Both the position numbers and the translations under genes were made by a program. Below, piece by piece: positions 19,432 through 29,449 of a DNA stretch of 35,556 nucleotides; position 1 is the stretch's first letter, and every line of letters begins with the position of its first letter. The notes beneath the pieces are model-generated. The model ran no database searches. It saw nothing but the letters and a program-made list of their open reading frames with translations, and had not been told where the DNA came from. Location: NCBI GenBank assembly GCA_937914685.1, contig CALDNY010000264.1:1-35556 (forward strand). Reading direction: 5' to 3'. Source of the stretch: an uncultured Kordiimonadaceae bacterium (GTDB lineage Bacteria > Pseudomonadota > Alphaproteobacteria > Sphingomonadales > Emcibacteraceae).

Positions 19432-21102
19432 TTAAAGATCGATCATCGGTAGATTAAGACCATGCTCACGAGCACATTTTTTTGCGATCTCATAACCCGC
19501 ATCCGCATGACGCATCACGCCTGTTGCCGGATCATTCCATAACACGCGGCCAATACGCGCCGCCGCGTCATCTGTACCGTCAGCCAGAATGACCAGACCA
19601 CTATGTTGAGAAAAACCCATACCAACACCGCCGCCGTGATGAAGTGATACCCATGTGGCGCCACTTGCTGTATTGAGCAAGGCATTAAGCAAGGGCCAAT
19701 CGGAAACGGCGTCTGAGCCATCAATCATGGATTCTGTTTCGCGGTTGGGGCTAGCCACGGAGCCTGAATCAAGATGGTCCCGCCCGATCACCACTGGAGC
19801 TTTGAGTTCACCATTTTTAACCATTTCATTAAAAGCAAGACCAAGACGATGACGATCCCCCAATCCGACCCAGCAAATTCGCGCGGGAAGTCCTTGAAAA
19901 TGAATACGCTCCCTTGCCATATCAAGCCAATTATGAAGATCGGGGTTATCAGGAATTAATTCTTTTACTTTTTGGTCAGTTTTATAAATATCTTCTGGAT
20001 CACCACTAAGGGCGACCCAACGAAACGGACCGATACCGCGACAAAATAAAGGTCTAACATAAGCCGGCACGAAGCCCGGAAAATCAAAGGCATTTTTAAG
20101 ACCATTATCAAAAGCCACTTGGCGAATATTATTGCCATAATCAAAGGTAGGAATACCCATTTTTTCATAATCAAGCATGGCCGCCACATGAATAGTCATG
20201 GCATCAATGGCCGCCCTTTCAACTTCTTTTGGTGCTGTTATAATTTTTTGCTCCCATTGATCTACGGTCCAGCCAACGGGCAAATACCCGTTAATGGGAT
20301 CATGGGCTGAGGTCTGATCGGTAACCGCATCGGGGCGAATGCCGCGTTTTAACATTTCAGGAATTATTTCTGCGCAATTGCCAAGCAAACCTACTGACAA
20401 TGCCTCGCCTTTTTCGGTGGCATCATTAATCATCGCCATCGCTTGATCGAGAGTATCGGCACGCTTATCAAGATAGCCTGTGCGAATTCGAAAATCGATG
20501 CGGTCAGAGCGACATTCTATAGCCAACATGCTCGCACCTGCCATCGTAGCCGCTAGGGGTTGCGCGCCGCCCATACCGCCTAAGCCGCCCGTTAATATCC
20601 ATTTCCCTTTTAAAGTGCCGCCAAAATGTTGGCGCCCCATTTCAACGAATGTTTCATAGGTACCCTGAACAATACCTTGGCTGCCAATATAAATCCAACT
20701 TCCTGCAGTCATTTGGCCGTACATCATCAGACCTTTTTTATCGAGCGCATTAAAATGCTCCCAAGTGGCCCAATGAGGAACTAAATTTGAATTAGCAATC
20801 AATACCCGAGGTGCGTTTTGATGGGTTTTAAAAACACCAACAGGCTTGCCAGATTGTACTAATAAAGTTTCATCCTCTTCCAATATTTTTAAGCTTTCAA
20901 CAATTTTATCAAAGCACTGCCAATTTCGTGCCGCTTTACCAATACCGCCGTAAACAACCAGATCTTCAGGTCTTTCGGCCACATCAGGATCTAAGTTATT
21001 CATTAACATTCTAAGGGGCGCTTCCGTGGCCCAGCTTTTGGCGTTTAATGTTGTGCCCGTTGGCGCTTTAATGATGCGGTTATTTGATTTATTCTCTGAC
21101 AT
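19432..21102 (-). CDS. hutU: Urocanate hydratase
   Basis: 556 aa; [35 protein letters not shown]. Confidence 0.98.
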   Translation of the reverse strand: MSENKSNNRIIKAPTGTTLNAKSWATEAPLRMLMNNLDPDVAERPEDLVVYGGIGKAARNWQCFDKIVESLKILEEDETLLVQSGKPVGVFKTHQNAPRVLIANSNLVPHWATWEHFNALDKKGLMMYGQMTAGSWIYIGSQGIVQGTYETFVEMGRQHFGGTLKGKWILTGGLGGMGGAQPLAATMAGASMLAIECRSDRIDFRIRTGYLDKRADTLDQAMAMINDATEKGEALSVGLLGNCAEIIPEMLKRGIRPDAVTDQTSAHDPINGYLPVGWTVDQWEQKIITAPKEVERAAIDAMTIHVAAMLDYEKMGIPTFDYGNNIRQVAFDNGLKNAFDFPGFVPAYVRPLFCRGIGPFRWVALSGDPEDIYKTDQKVKELIPDNPDLHNWLDMARERIHFQGLPARICWVGLGDRHRLGLAFNEMVKNGELKAPVVIGRDHLDSGSVASPNRETESMIDGSDAVSDWPLLNALLNTASGATWVSLHHGGGVGMGFSQHSGLVILADGTDDAAARIGRVLWNDPATGVMRHADAGYEIAKKCAREHGLNLPMIDL

Positions 21103-21111
21103 ATTACTTCC

Positions 21112-21121
21112 TGTATAGACA
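21112..21121. promoter_or_regulatory. Candidate HutC operator upstream of hutU
   Basis: TGTATAGACA within CTGTATAGACAAG; one mismatch to the other two sites. Confidence 0.5.
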
Positions 21122-21168
21122 AGTTTTTTGATTTATCGAATGTCTTCTATAAAAAAGACAAAATATAA

Positions 21169-21888
21169 TTATTTCGGTTTAAATAACCCTGAAAGTTCGT
21201 ATCTTGAGCCGGGGTGATAAAGTTTTGCGGTTGAGGCAACCTTTTGTTTGGTCCAAGTGCGCCGTTCAATAAGGAGACACGCTTCTTCGTCGACCATATC
21301 CAAAATCTTTTTTATGGCCTTTGGCGCCATGATCGCTTTGACCACATGTTCCACTTTTTGCAAAGGGGCCATTTTGATTAGATATTCATAAGGCGTGTGC
21401 TTTGTAAAATCCTGGTCACCGTAACCGGGCACCACGGCTTCATTGACCATTCGGTCTTCTAATTGAATGGGTACACCTTGTTCTTTATGAATAATTTGCG
21501 AATGAATTAGGGGCGTGCCCACGTCTATATTCATAATCAGGGCCATTTTATCATTGGCTTTAACGGTTTCGCATTTGAGCACTTCTGCGCTGTATTGATG
21601 GTGACGCGCCCTAATCTCATCGGCAATATTATGAAGTTCTAATGGATTACTTCGCGCTTTTAACTCAGCAACGAAAGTACCAACACCTGCCACACGAATA
21701 AGGTATCCTTCATCGGTAAGTTCGCGCAGAGCGCGGTTGGTTGTCATTCGAGAGACGGAAAATTTCTTAACCAATTCATTTTCTGAGGGCACACGCGTCG
21801 AAGCCATCCATTCGCCGCTATCAATGCGACCAAGAATATGGTTCTTAATTTTTCTATAGAGTGGTTCTGATTTAAGATCAACACTCAT
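21169..21888 (-). CDS. hutC: GntR-family histidine utilisation repressor
   Basis: GntR wHTH (RVPSENELVKKFSVSRMTTNRALRELTDEGYLIRVAGVGTFVAE) plus UTRA domain; inside hut cluster. Confidence 0.93.
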   Translation of the reverse strand: MSVDLKSEPLYRKIKNHILGRIDSGEWMASTRVPSENELVKKFSVSRMTTNRALRELTDEGYLIRVAGVGTFVAELKARSNPLELHNIADEIRARHHQYSAEVLKCETVKANDKMALIMNIDVGTPLIHSQIIHKEQGVPIQLEDRMVNEAVVPGYGDQDFTKHTPYEYLIKMAPLQKVEHVVKAIMAPKAIKKILDMVDEEACLLIERRTWTKQKVASTAKLYHPGSRYELSGLFKPK

Positions 21889-21930
21889 ATGATGCTCCTC
21901 TTGCCATAAAATTATAATTCAGTATGTACC

Positions 21931-21940
21931 TGTATATACA
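21931..21940. promoter_or_regulatory. Candidate HutC operator upstream of hutC
   Basis: Perfect palindrome TGTATATACA, adjacent to a second palindrome GTATGTAC (21922-21929). Confidence 0.6.
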
Positions 21941-21942
21941 AG

Positions 21943-23298
21943 CTAGTCAAGATATTTTTCCAACCTATTCATCGTCGCCACAAAATCCCGATTAATCAAC
22001 TCTTCGTCCTTATGCTTATAGTCATTAATAATAAAATCACCCGCCACCATCACATGCTTGATGGGAGTTGCGTTGCCGCTAAAAATAAAGCGATCAATAA
22101 TATTCTGCGTAGGGGTCGCAACAAGTAGTGGTGAATTTTTATCTAGCACTATTATATCAGCCCTTTTACCCACTGCTAAGCTGCCATTATTAAAGCCAGA
22201 AGCCTTAGCCCCACCGACAAGAGTTTTATTGTATAAATTTGTTCCTGTGTGAATTTGCTGTTGATCGGCACCGATATTACGTTTTTGATGCTGTAGTCTT
22301 TGCCCATATTCAAGCAATCTCAATTCTTCAATGATACTCACTGAAATATGACTATCAGAACCAATAGCAATATCACCACCATGGTCTAAATATTTTCTAA
22401 GGGCAAAAATCCCGTCCCCTAAATTGGCTTCCGTAGTCGGGCATAGTCCAACCACCGCCCCTGAGGAAGCAATCATTTTCATTTCATTATCATTGAGATG
22501 AGTTGCATGAATAAGACACCATTTTTGGTCCACTTCCACATGATTATAAAGCCATTCAACAGGTCGCATTCCTGACCAATTCAAGCAATCATTAACTTCA
22601 AGTGTTTGTTCCGCAATGTGAATATGAATTGGCCCCGTCAGGTTTGAATTTTCCAAACATTCTTTTAAAGCGTCCTCTGGCACAGCGCGCAGGCTATGAA
22701 AGGCCATGCCTAAATGTTGATTAGGGGTCATTTTTGAAGAGAGACGTTCCATAAGCTTTAGATACTGCTCTACATCATGTGAAAAACGTTTTTGTTTATC
22801 TAATAAGCCAAGCCCGCCAAAGCCCGATGCCATGTAAAGCACAGGCAGGTGGCATAGGCCAATGCCACTGTGCGACGCCGCCTCCATAATGGCGGATGAC
22901 ATTTGATCACTTTTATTGTCTTGGCAATTATGCAGATAGTGAAATTCAGCAACCGTGGCGTAGCCCGCTTTTAACATTTCCATATAAAGCTGTGCGGCGA
23001 TGGCCTTAAGGTCGGCGGCACTAATATTTTCAGCAAAGCGGTACATGAGATCGCGCCATGTCCAAAAGCTATCCGCCGACGATGTGGAATATTCAGCAAG
23101 TCCCGCCATCGCCCGCTGAAAAGCATGGCTATGGATATTATTGAGTGCCGGCAATGCATAACCAGTAATAAGATCAGCGTCTGCGCCATCATCATCGACC
23201 TCTATAGTGTTGATAATGCCGTTATCATCCAACCCTATCACAACATTTTTGGCCCAGCCGTTGCTTAAATAAGCGTTTGAAAATTTAATTCTTTTCAT
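21943..23298 (-). CDS. hutF: Formimidoylglutamate deiminase
   Basis: Amidohydrolase: YALPALNNIHSHAFQRAMAGL, HIHIAEQTLEV, GLCPTTEANLGDGIF, IGSDSHIS; ATG at 23298 preferred. Confidence 0.92.
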   Translation of the reverse strand: MKRIKFSNAYLSNGWAKNVVIGLDDNGIINTIEVDDDGADADLITGYALPALNNIHSHAFQRAMAGLAEYSTSSADSFWTWRDLMYRFAENISAADLKAIAAQLYMEMLKAGYATVAEFHYLHNCQDNKSDQMSSAIMEAASHSGIGLCHLPVLYMASGFGGLGLLDKQKRFSHDVEQYLKLMERLSSKMTPNQHLGMAFHSLRAVPEDALKECLENSNLTGPIHIHIAEQTLEVNDCLNWSGMRPVEWLYNHVEVDQKWCLIHATHLNDNEMKMIASSGAVVGLCPTTEANLGDGIFALRKYLDHGGDIAIGSDSHISVSIIEELRLLEYGQRLQHQKRNIGADQQQIHTGTNLYNKTLVGGAKASGFNNGSLAVGKRADIIVLDKNSPLLVATPTQNIIDRFIFSGNATPIKHVMVAGDFIINDYKHKDEELINRDFVATMNRLEKYLD

Positions 23299-23320
23299 TT
23301 TGTTCGATTCTGAATATAGT

Positions 23321-23330
23321 TGTATATACA
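23321..23330. promoter_or_regulatory. Candidate HutC operator in the divergent hutF/hutI region
   Basis: Perfect palindrome TGTATATACA, extended TTGTATATACAA. Confidence 0.65.
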
Positions 23331-23387
23331 ACTTAACTTTATTATAAATAACGCCAATGTCAAACTTAATCGAAACGGTATAATCAT

Positions 23388-24605
23388 ATGACCATACAAA
23401 TATGGACCAATGTTAATCTACTAACCATGACAAAGGACGCTAAACCGTATGGTTTAATCAATGATGCGGCAATCGTGGTTAAGGGCGGATTGATTAGCTG
23501 GCTTGGGCCAAGAGAACAGCTTTCACAATATCCAACAAGCGAAATTATAAACTGCCATGGTGCTTATATGAGCCCGGGACTTATTGATTGTCATAGCCAT
23601 TTGGTTTATGGCGGCAATCGCATTGATGAATTTGAAAAACGCTTAAACGGCACCTCATATGAGGAAATAGCCAATCAAGGTGGTGGCATTTTATCCACGG
23701 TCAACGCAACACGCGAGGCATCAGAAGATGAATTGCTAATGTCGGCGCAAAAGAGGTTGAACTATTTTATCAAAGAAGGGCTAACCACCATAGAAATAAA
23801 ATCTGGTTACGGCCTTGATCTCGAAAATGAAATTAAAATTCTGAGGGTCGCGCGAAAATTGGGGCGCAATAATAATATTGATATCATAACCACATTACTC
23901 GCCGCCCATGCCCTGCCGCCGGAATATAAACAGAACCGTGAGGGTTATATCAATCTGATCATTGATCAAATATTGCCCGCCGCCGCCGCCGAAAATCTTT
24001 GTGATGCTGTCGATGGCTTTTGTGAAAATATTGCTTTTTCATATGAGGAAATGGAAAGAATTTTTATCGCGGCAACAAAATTAAACCTAAGAGTTAAGCT
24101 ACACGCAGAACAGCTTAGTGATCAGAACGGCGCAGCTTTAGCGGCAAAATATCACGCTTTATCCGCCGATCATTTGGAACATTTAAGCGAAGCCAGCATC
24201 ATTGCTATGAAAAAATCGGACACTGTCGCGGTATTGTTGCCCGGTGCCTATTATAGTTTGCGCGATACTAAGTTACCGCCCATTGATCTTTTGCGAAAAC
24301 ATCAAGTGCCTATGGCTGTGGCGTCTGACAGTAACCCTGGATCGTCCCCTGTTTTATCTTTAAAGTTGATGATCAATATGGCCTCGACGCTTTTTTCCCT
24401 AACCCCAGAAGAAGCGTTGCTGGGGGTGACGAGAAATGCCGCCTTAGCCCTTGGCCTTCATGATCGGGGGATCTTACAACAAGAGTTAAAAGCCGATATG
24501 GTGCTTTGGGATATCTCTCATCCTGCTGAGCTTTCTTATCAAGTCGGTGGCGGGCAAGCTTTATCAGTCATTAAAAATGGTACTGTCATTTATACACGCG
24601 CTTAA
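23388..24605 (+). CDS. hutI: Imidazolonepropionase
   Basis: SPGLIDCHSHLVYGGNRIDEFEKRLNGTSYEEIANQGGGI; IKSGYGLDLENEIKILRVARKLG; ASDSNPGSSP. Confidence 0.96.
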   Translation: MTIQIWTNVNLLTMTKDAKPYGLINDAAIVVKGGLISWLGPREQLSQYPTSEIINCHGAYMSPGLIDCHSHLVYGGNRIDEFEKRLNGTSYEEIANQGGGILSTVNATREASEDELLMSAQKRLNYFIKEGLTTIEIKSGYGLDLENEIKILRVARKLGRNNNIDIITTLLAAHALPPEYKQNREGYINLIIDQILPAAAAENLCDAVDGFCENIAFSYEEMERIFIAATKLNLRVKLHAEQLSDQNGAALAAKYHALSADHLEHLSEASIIAMKKSDTVAVLLPGAYYSLRDTKLPPIDLLRKHQVPMAVASDSNPGSSPVLSLKLMINMASTLFSLTPEEALLGVTRNAALALGLHDRGILQQELKADMVLWDISHPAELSYQVGGGQALSVIKNGTVIYTRA

Positions 24606-24607
24606 GC

Positions 24608-25987
24608 TTAGAAAAATCCATAGCCAAGGAAGTCTAACAATAGATACCCAACAACAACGGGCACGAGCACTTTAACAATCAAACGCCAGAATTTAAATAA
24701 ATAACTATCGCCCAGACCCAATTCATCAAGCACATCTTTTCTATTGATGATCCATCCTATGAAGATCGCCGCAAAAAAGCTATTGACCAGCATCATGCCA
24801 TTTGCAGAAAGATATTCGAGCAAATCCATAATATTTTTATTTTCAAGGGTGCTGTTAAAAGTCAGCGGATGCCAATCTTTAAAAACATTTAAAGAAAGTG
24901 CTGAAAGACTAGCCAAACACCATAGGCCAAAGCCGACCACTAGGGACGCTTTTCGACGGGTAAAAATTCCTTTTTCTTCCAAGTTAGAAACAGCCGGTTC
25001 AAAGAGCGAAATTGTTGATGTAATGGCGGCAAAAGCCAGCAGTAAAAAGAATAATATTCCAAAAACTTGGCCAAAGGGCATTTGGTCAAATATCACAGGT
25101 AGCGTTTCAAACACCAGACCCGGCCCTGAGCTAAGCTCCATTCCATTGTTAAAAATAATCGGGAAAATGGCAAACCCTGCAATTAGGGCAACGAATGTAT
25201 CGGCGAAGGCAACGCCGCAAGCCATTTTCGGTATTGAAACATCCTTAGGAAGGTAGGAGCCATAAACCATGATCGTGGCACTTCCTAAGGAGAGCGAGAA
25301 AAAGGCTTGTCCTGTGGCTTCCAATATTGTATTTGCTCCAATTTTGCTAAAATCAGGCGTGAACATAAATTTAAAAGTTTCAACCATACCGCCGTTAAAG
25401 GCAGAGTAAATCACCAAGCTTAATAAAATGAAGAACAACATAGGCATCAGAATATTCACGGCCTTCTCTAGGCCTGCTTTAAGACCCCGTGAAATAATGA
25501 AGGCCGTGACCACCAAGCTTACGGTCATCCAAAAAATTAATGTTCCGGGGCTTGCTAATAAATCCTGAAAAGCGGCCTCGGTTTGGCCGGGAACCAAATC
25601 ATTAAATTTCCCCATAATCATGGCAAAAACATAATTTAATGTATAGCCAGCAATCACAAAATAAAATCCAAGAATTCCCAAAGGCGTTAACACACTTGAA
25701 AAGCCGACCAATGTCCAAAAGGGTCTGCTTTTCTTGCCTTCGCTAAGGGTTCTATAGGCTGATATGGGCGGTAATTGTTTCGATCGTCCGATCACCAATT
25801 CCGTCATTACAAGCGGAATACCAAAGACAAGAACAATAGCAATATAAAGGAGCACAAAAGCACCACCGCCATTTTCACCGACCACGTAAGGAAAGCGGTA
25901 AATATTTCCAAGGCCAACCGCACTCCCAATTGCCGCAAGTAAAAAAGCGGTTCCTGAAGACCACTTTTCTTGAGTTACATGTGTCAA
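24608..25987 (-). CDS. Neurotransmitter:sodium symporter (NSS/SNF) family transporter
   Basis: SAVGLGNIYRFPYVVGENGGGAFVLLYI hallmark motif. Confidence 0.92.
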   Translation of the reverse strand: MTHVTQEKWSSGTAFLLAAIGSAVGLGNIYRFPYVVGENGGGAFVLLYIAIVLVFGIPLVMTELVIGRSKQLPPISAYRTLSEGKKSRPFWTLVGFSSVLTPLGILGFYFVIAGYTLNYVFAMIMGKFNDLVPGQTEAAFQDLLASPGTLIFWMTVSLVVTAFIISRGLKAGLEKAVNILMPMLFFILLSLVIYSAFNGGMVETFKFMFTPDFSKIGANTILEATGQAFFSLSLGSATIMVYGSYLPKDVSIPKMACGVAFADTFVALIAGFAIFPIIFNNGMELSSGPGLVFETLPVIFDQMPFGQVFGILFFLLLAFAAITSTISLFEPAVSNLEEKGIFTRRKASLVVGFGLWCLASLSALSLNVFKDWHPLTFNSTLENKNIMDLLEYLSANGMMLVNSFFAAIFIGWIINRKDVLDELGLGDSYLFKFWRLIVKVLVPVVVGYLLLDFLGYGFF

Positions 25988-26047
25988 ATTTACTCTCCCT
26001 GTATTTTATTTTCTATAAACTACCATAAGTATTTGTAACGTCCATAA

Positions 26048-26085
26048 AATAATGCCGCGCTTTGTTATAAAGGCGCGGCATTATT
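26048..26085 (-). terminator. Strong hairpin terminator downstream of the saccharopine dehydrogenase-family gene
   Basis: Perfect 13-bp stem AATAATGCCGCGC (26048-26060) / GCGCGGCATTATT (26073-26085), AT-rich on both flanks. Confidence 0.75.
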
Positions 26086-26112
26086 ACTTAAATATTAGAT
26101 ATGAAGTAAGAT

Positions 26113-27186
26113 TTAAGCGTAATATTTACCAAAACGGTTAGAGATAAAATCATCAAAATTAACATCTTCCTGTTTGACAAAGCCTTTTGCAGGAAGTTTA
26201 CCGTCTGCAAGCAAGTCAACCATGGCACAAATGCCTGCGGATGTTGTGATTTGAATAGCCGACCACATTTTGCTACCAATTTTTTGGTTATAAACTTTAT
26301 GAGCATATGTATCCTGGACGAAACGGCCATCAATGTCGCCACTTACAGTTACATAAACAAGCACAACATCTTGAAGTGAGAATGGAAGGGCATATTCAAA
26401 GATGTCTTTCAACAAGTCTTGGCGTTCATTAAGACGTAGATCGTGAAGAAGAAGTTTTAAAATATCGCGGTGACCGGGGTAACGGGCAGTACGGTAGTTA
26501 AGATTTTGAACTTTTCCTTCTAAGGTTTCGCACAAAGTTCCAAGGCCACCAGATGTGTTAAAGGCTTCGTAATCAACACCGTCTAAAGTGAAATTTTCTA
26601 ATTCTTCTAGGGGTGGTGTTTCTGTAAGTTTTCCGCCAATTACCGCTTCGCAAGGTTGACAATATTCATTAATCAAACCATCGGTTGACCATGTTAGGTT
26701 ATATTTAAGGGCATTTGATGGGTTCATTGGTAGAGCACCAACGCGCATATGAATATTTTGTAATTTGTCGAATTTTTTCGCCATGTCATAAGCAACAATT
26801 GAAATATACCCCGGGGCCAATCCACATTGTGGGATCATGGCAATTTTGGCATCTTTGGCGAGGTCTTTTACGAGACGGGTACAAGCCACGTCTTCGGTAA
26901 GGTCAAAATAATTTACATCATTACGAACCGCTGATTGTGCGATATATTGTGTAATTTGGTATGGAGCCGCCGAAAGAACAGCAAATTTGCCAGCCATTTC
27001 AGCGTCGAGAGCAGCCTGATCCGTTACGTTAAGATTTACAGTTTTAACATTGTCATATTTTGGCATTTTAGCCAAAGACGCATCAGAAATATCAGCAACC
27101 GTTACATGATAGTCGCCAGAACCTGCCAGCATTTCAGTTATCATTTCGCCGATTTTGCCAGCGCCCATAAGAAGAATGTTTTTCAT
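26113..27186 (-). CDS. Saccharopine dehydrogenase-family protein
   Basis: MKNILLMGAGKIGEMITEMLAGSGDYHVTVAD Rossmann start; GLAPGYISIVAYDMAKKF; ATG at 27186 preceded by an AAGGG SD. Confidence 0.85.
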   Translation of the reverse strand: MKNILLMGAGKIGEMITEMLAGSGDYHVTVADISDASLAKMPKYDNVKTVNLNVTDQAALDAEMAGKFAVLSAAPYQITQYIAQSAVRNDVNYFDLTEDVACTRLVKDLAKDAKIAMIPQCGLAPGYISIVAYDMAKKFDKLQNIHMRVGALPMNPSNALKYNLTWSTDGLINEYCQPCEAVIGGKLTETPPLEELENFTLDGVDYEAFNTSGGLGTLCETLEGKVQNLNYRTARYPGHRDILKLLLHDLRLNERQDLLKDIFEYALPFSLQDVVLVYVTVSGDIDGRFVQDTYAHKVYNQKIGSKMWSAIQITTSAGICAMVDLLADGKLPAKGFVKQEDVNFDDFISNRFGKYYA

Positions 27187-27292
27187 TATTTTACCCTTTA
27201 GAAGATACTCATTAAAATTACGTAATGGCGAGATAGTATATTTTAATTTTATCAATATGAAGGGTAAAAATCGGCGATTTGTACGATTATAT

Positions 27293-27328
27293 TTGACATA
27301 TTAACGGATTTATCGACATAATGACGGA
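27293..27328. promoter_or_regulatory. Direct-repeat candidate Lrp/AsnC operator
   Basis: TTGACATATTAACGGA (27293-27308) and TCGACATAATGACGGA (27313-27328), 13/16 identical, 20-bp period. Confidence 0.4.
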
Positions 27329-27344
27329 AAGGATCTCAATATAG

Positions 27345-27779
27345 ATGATTAATATAGATGAAAAAGACAGACAGCTACTCTCCCTGCTTAGTCAAAACAG
27401 TCGGACATCAACAACGACCTTGGCTAGAACTCTTGGCCTATCACGAAGTACGATTCAGGACCGCATTAAGAAATTAGAAAGTCGCAACATCATTGGCGGC
27501 TATACCATACGCCTTAATGATGAATTCAAAGAACGGCAAATCACCGCTCAAGTGATGATGACTTTTCATCCAAAATATTCAGATGCCATCCTACAAGCCT
27601 TAAAGAAAATGCCTAATGTGATTATGGTCTCGGCCGTAAGCGGCATCTATGACATGATCACAACGGTGCGCGCCGAAACCACGGAAAAATTGGATAATAC
27701 CCTAGATGATATAGGCAGTCTGGCCGGAATGGAGAAGACAACAACATCAATAATATTGTCAAACAAGTATCAGGTGTAA
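27345..27779 (+). CDS. Lrp/AsnC family transcriptional regulator
   Basis: DEKDRQLLSLLSQNSRTSTTTLARTLGLSRSTIQDRIKKLESRNIIGGYTI HTH plus RAM domain. Confidence 0.93.
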   Translation: MINIDEKDRQLLSLLSQNSRTSTTTLARTLGLSRSTIQDRIKKLESRNIIGGYTIRLNDEFKERQITAQVMMTFHPKYSDAILQALKKMPNVIMVSAVSGIYDMITTVRAETTEKLDNTLDDIGSLAGMEKTTTSIILSNKYQV

Positions 27780-27838
27780 AGTCCCGCCCCAAATCTAAAT
27801 TATAATTTATGACTGCTCAGGATTAGGAAGTGGTCGGC

Positions 27839-28873
27839 TCACCGCTTTGCTGCGTTGGCTATTCTTAAGCAGGCTCTGGCGCAGACGGCTTCAACGGGCA
27901 TGCCGGTGGTTTTGCAGTCTTGTTCGGCCGATGTTGTGATGGCCATGGCGCTGGCTAATCTTCCTGTTGTCCATTTCATAAGGTCCGCTTTAAAGCTGCG
28001 CACTTCCATAGCGAAGACTTTTGGGAACAGTTTTCCCATGGCCTGTTCCACATTATAGCCCTGTTCCATATAGCCGCGGGTTAAGTGCATGCGTTGTAAT
28101 TTTCGCAATAATGACCGAAGCACGGCAATGGCATTTTCGCCGCGATTAAAGGCTTTAAATAGGCTGTCGTCTAATTGTTTTAAATTGCCGCTAATGGCGG
28201 CATTTGTGATCAAATCAATGCTCAAGGCGCCGCTATCGCCAACGCAGGTCGCCACATCCTCTAATGTTACCATGTCGCTAGGCCGTGCGCCTTGTGGGCC
28301 CATATAGAGGGATAATTTATTAAGCTCACTTCTTGAAACCAAGCGGTCGCTGCCCAAATTCATTTGTAAAAATGAAGCGGCGTCCTGATCTATGGAAAGG
28401 CCACCTTCGCGCATCATTTCATGAATGAGCGTATCAAGTGAGGCTTGGTCGTCTTCGTAACAAGCGATAATTGCGGCATTTTTCGCTTTTTCAAATAATT
28501 TTCTAAGACCAGATTTATTGCTAAGATTACCCGCACTGATAACAATTAAACTATCACCAATGGGATTAGTTAGAAATGCTCCTACCGCTTTGGTTGTATT
28601 TTCCCCGGCCCCTTCGATCCTAATCACGCGCCTGCCGCCCATCATGGATATAGCCGCCGCCTCATCCGCCAAAATACCAGGATCAGATTTTAATTTATCA
28701 GGATCAACGTTGGACACCAAAAAAGGATCTTTTAAATCCGCAACCACTTGTTTAGCAATTTTCGTGGCCCTCTCCCTAGCCAGTCCTTCGTCTGGGCCGT
28801 AAATAAGCACTGCCAAATATTGTGGAGATAATTTTTTTACCTGAGCATCAACATCACGGTATGTTATTTTCAT
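27839..28873 (-). CDS. holA: DNA polymerase III subunit delta
   Basis: AVLIYGPDEGLARERATKIAKQVV; delta-subunit architecture; downstream of lptE. Confidence 0.9.
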   Translation of the reverse strand: MKITYRDVDAQVKKLSPQYLAVLIYGPDEGLARERATKIAKQVVADLKDPFLVSNVDPDKLKSDPGILADEAAAISMMGGRRVIRIEGAGENTTKAVGAFLTNPIGDSLIVISAGNLSNKSGLRKLFEKAKNAAIIACYEDDQASLDTLIHEMMREGGLSIDQDAASFLQMNLGSDRLVSRSELNKLSLYMGPQGARPSDMVTLEDVATCVGDSGALSIDLITNAAISGNLKQLDDSLFKAFNRGENAIAVLRSLLRKLQRMHLTRGYMEQGYNVEQAMGKLFPKVFAMEVRSFKADLMKWTTGRLASAMAITTSAEQDCKTTGMPVEAVCARACLRIANAAKR

Positions 28874-29442
28874 TATGGCGCCTTTTTAATATCAGGTGCA
28901 GTCGATATGGGATTATTACTTAAATATGTGCCGATGCGGGTGATCACTTGATTGGCGGCTTCTTCTGATAATCTGTCCAATGACGTTTCGCGCGCCACTT
29001 TATTTGAAAAATCAGACTGTACTAAATCATAGGTAACGATAGCGCGAGCCGTGCCTTCCATAATCAGTTTATCACTTTGGATATCAATAAGGTTAAAGGC
29101 CACGGTTAATTTTAAATTTTGCAAAGTCACCGATTCGTCGGCCCGAATACCGTAGCCACGTTCTTCGACCTGATAAGTGGCTTTTAACCTATATATAGCA
29201 GTGCCTACTGATGAAAGGGGCGAGATTCGGTCGTTTAAATGATTACGAAGAAGCTGTGCCAAGCGTTCCTGGCGGCCTTCTATATTGGTGATTTGGTCAA
29301 TTTCAATATTGGCCATGACCTGAGCAAGACCGAGGCCATTTTCTGAACTTTGGCCATACATGGGTTTAAATCCGCACGCAAAAAGCAGGAATGGAACGAA
29401 CATTGCCATGAGTTTAAGCGTCAATTTTAACCTGCTATGCAT
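28873..29442 (-). CDS. lptE: LPS assembly lipoprotein LptE
   Basis: Lipobox LLFACGFKPMYG; location between leuS and holA; ATG at 29442 preferred. Confidence 0.85.
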   Translation of the reverse strand: MHSRLKLTLKLMAMFVPFLLFACGFKPMYGQSSENGLGLAQVMANIEIDQITNIEGRQERLAQLLRNHLNDRISPLSSVGTAIYRLKATYQVEERGYGIRADESVTLQNLKLTVAFNLIDIQSDKLIMEGTARAIVTYDLVQSDFSNKVARETSLDRLSEEAANQVITRIGTYLSNNPISTAPDIKKAP

Positions 29443-29449
29443 CAATGAT

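Noticed and set aside
24744-25256. 170-aa antisense ORF opposite the NSS transporter
   Set aside because: Shadow ORF; composition is not protein-like and the opposite strand has a clear NSS motif
27796-27809. Perfect palindrome TAAATTATAATTTA between the Lrp gene and holA
   Set aside because: Entirely A/T, in a convergent gap with no promoter; weak evidence for function
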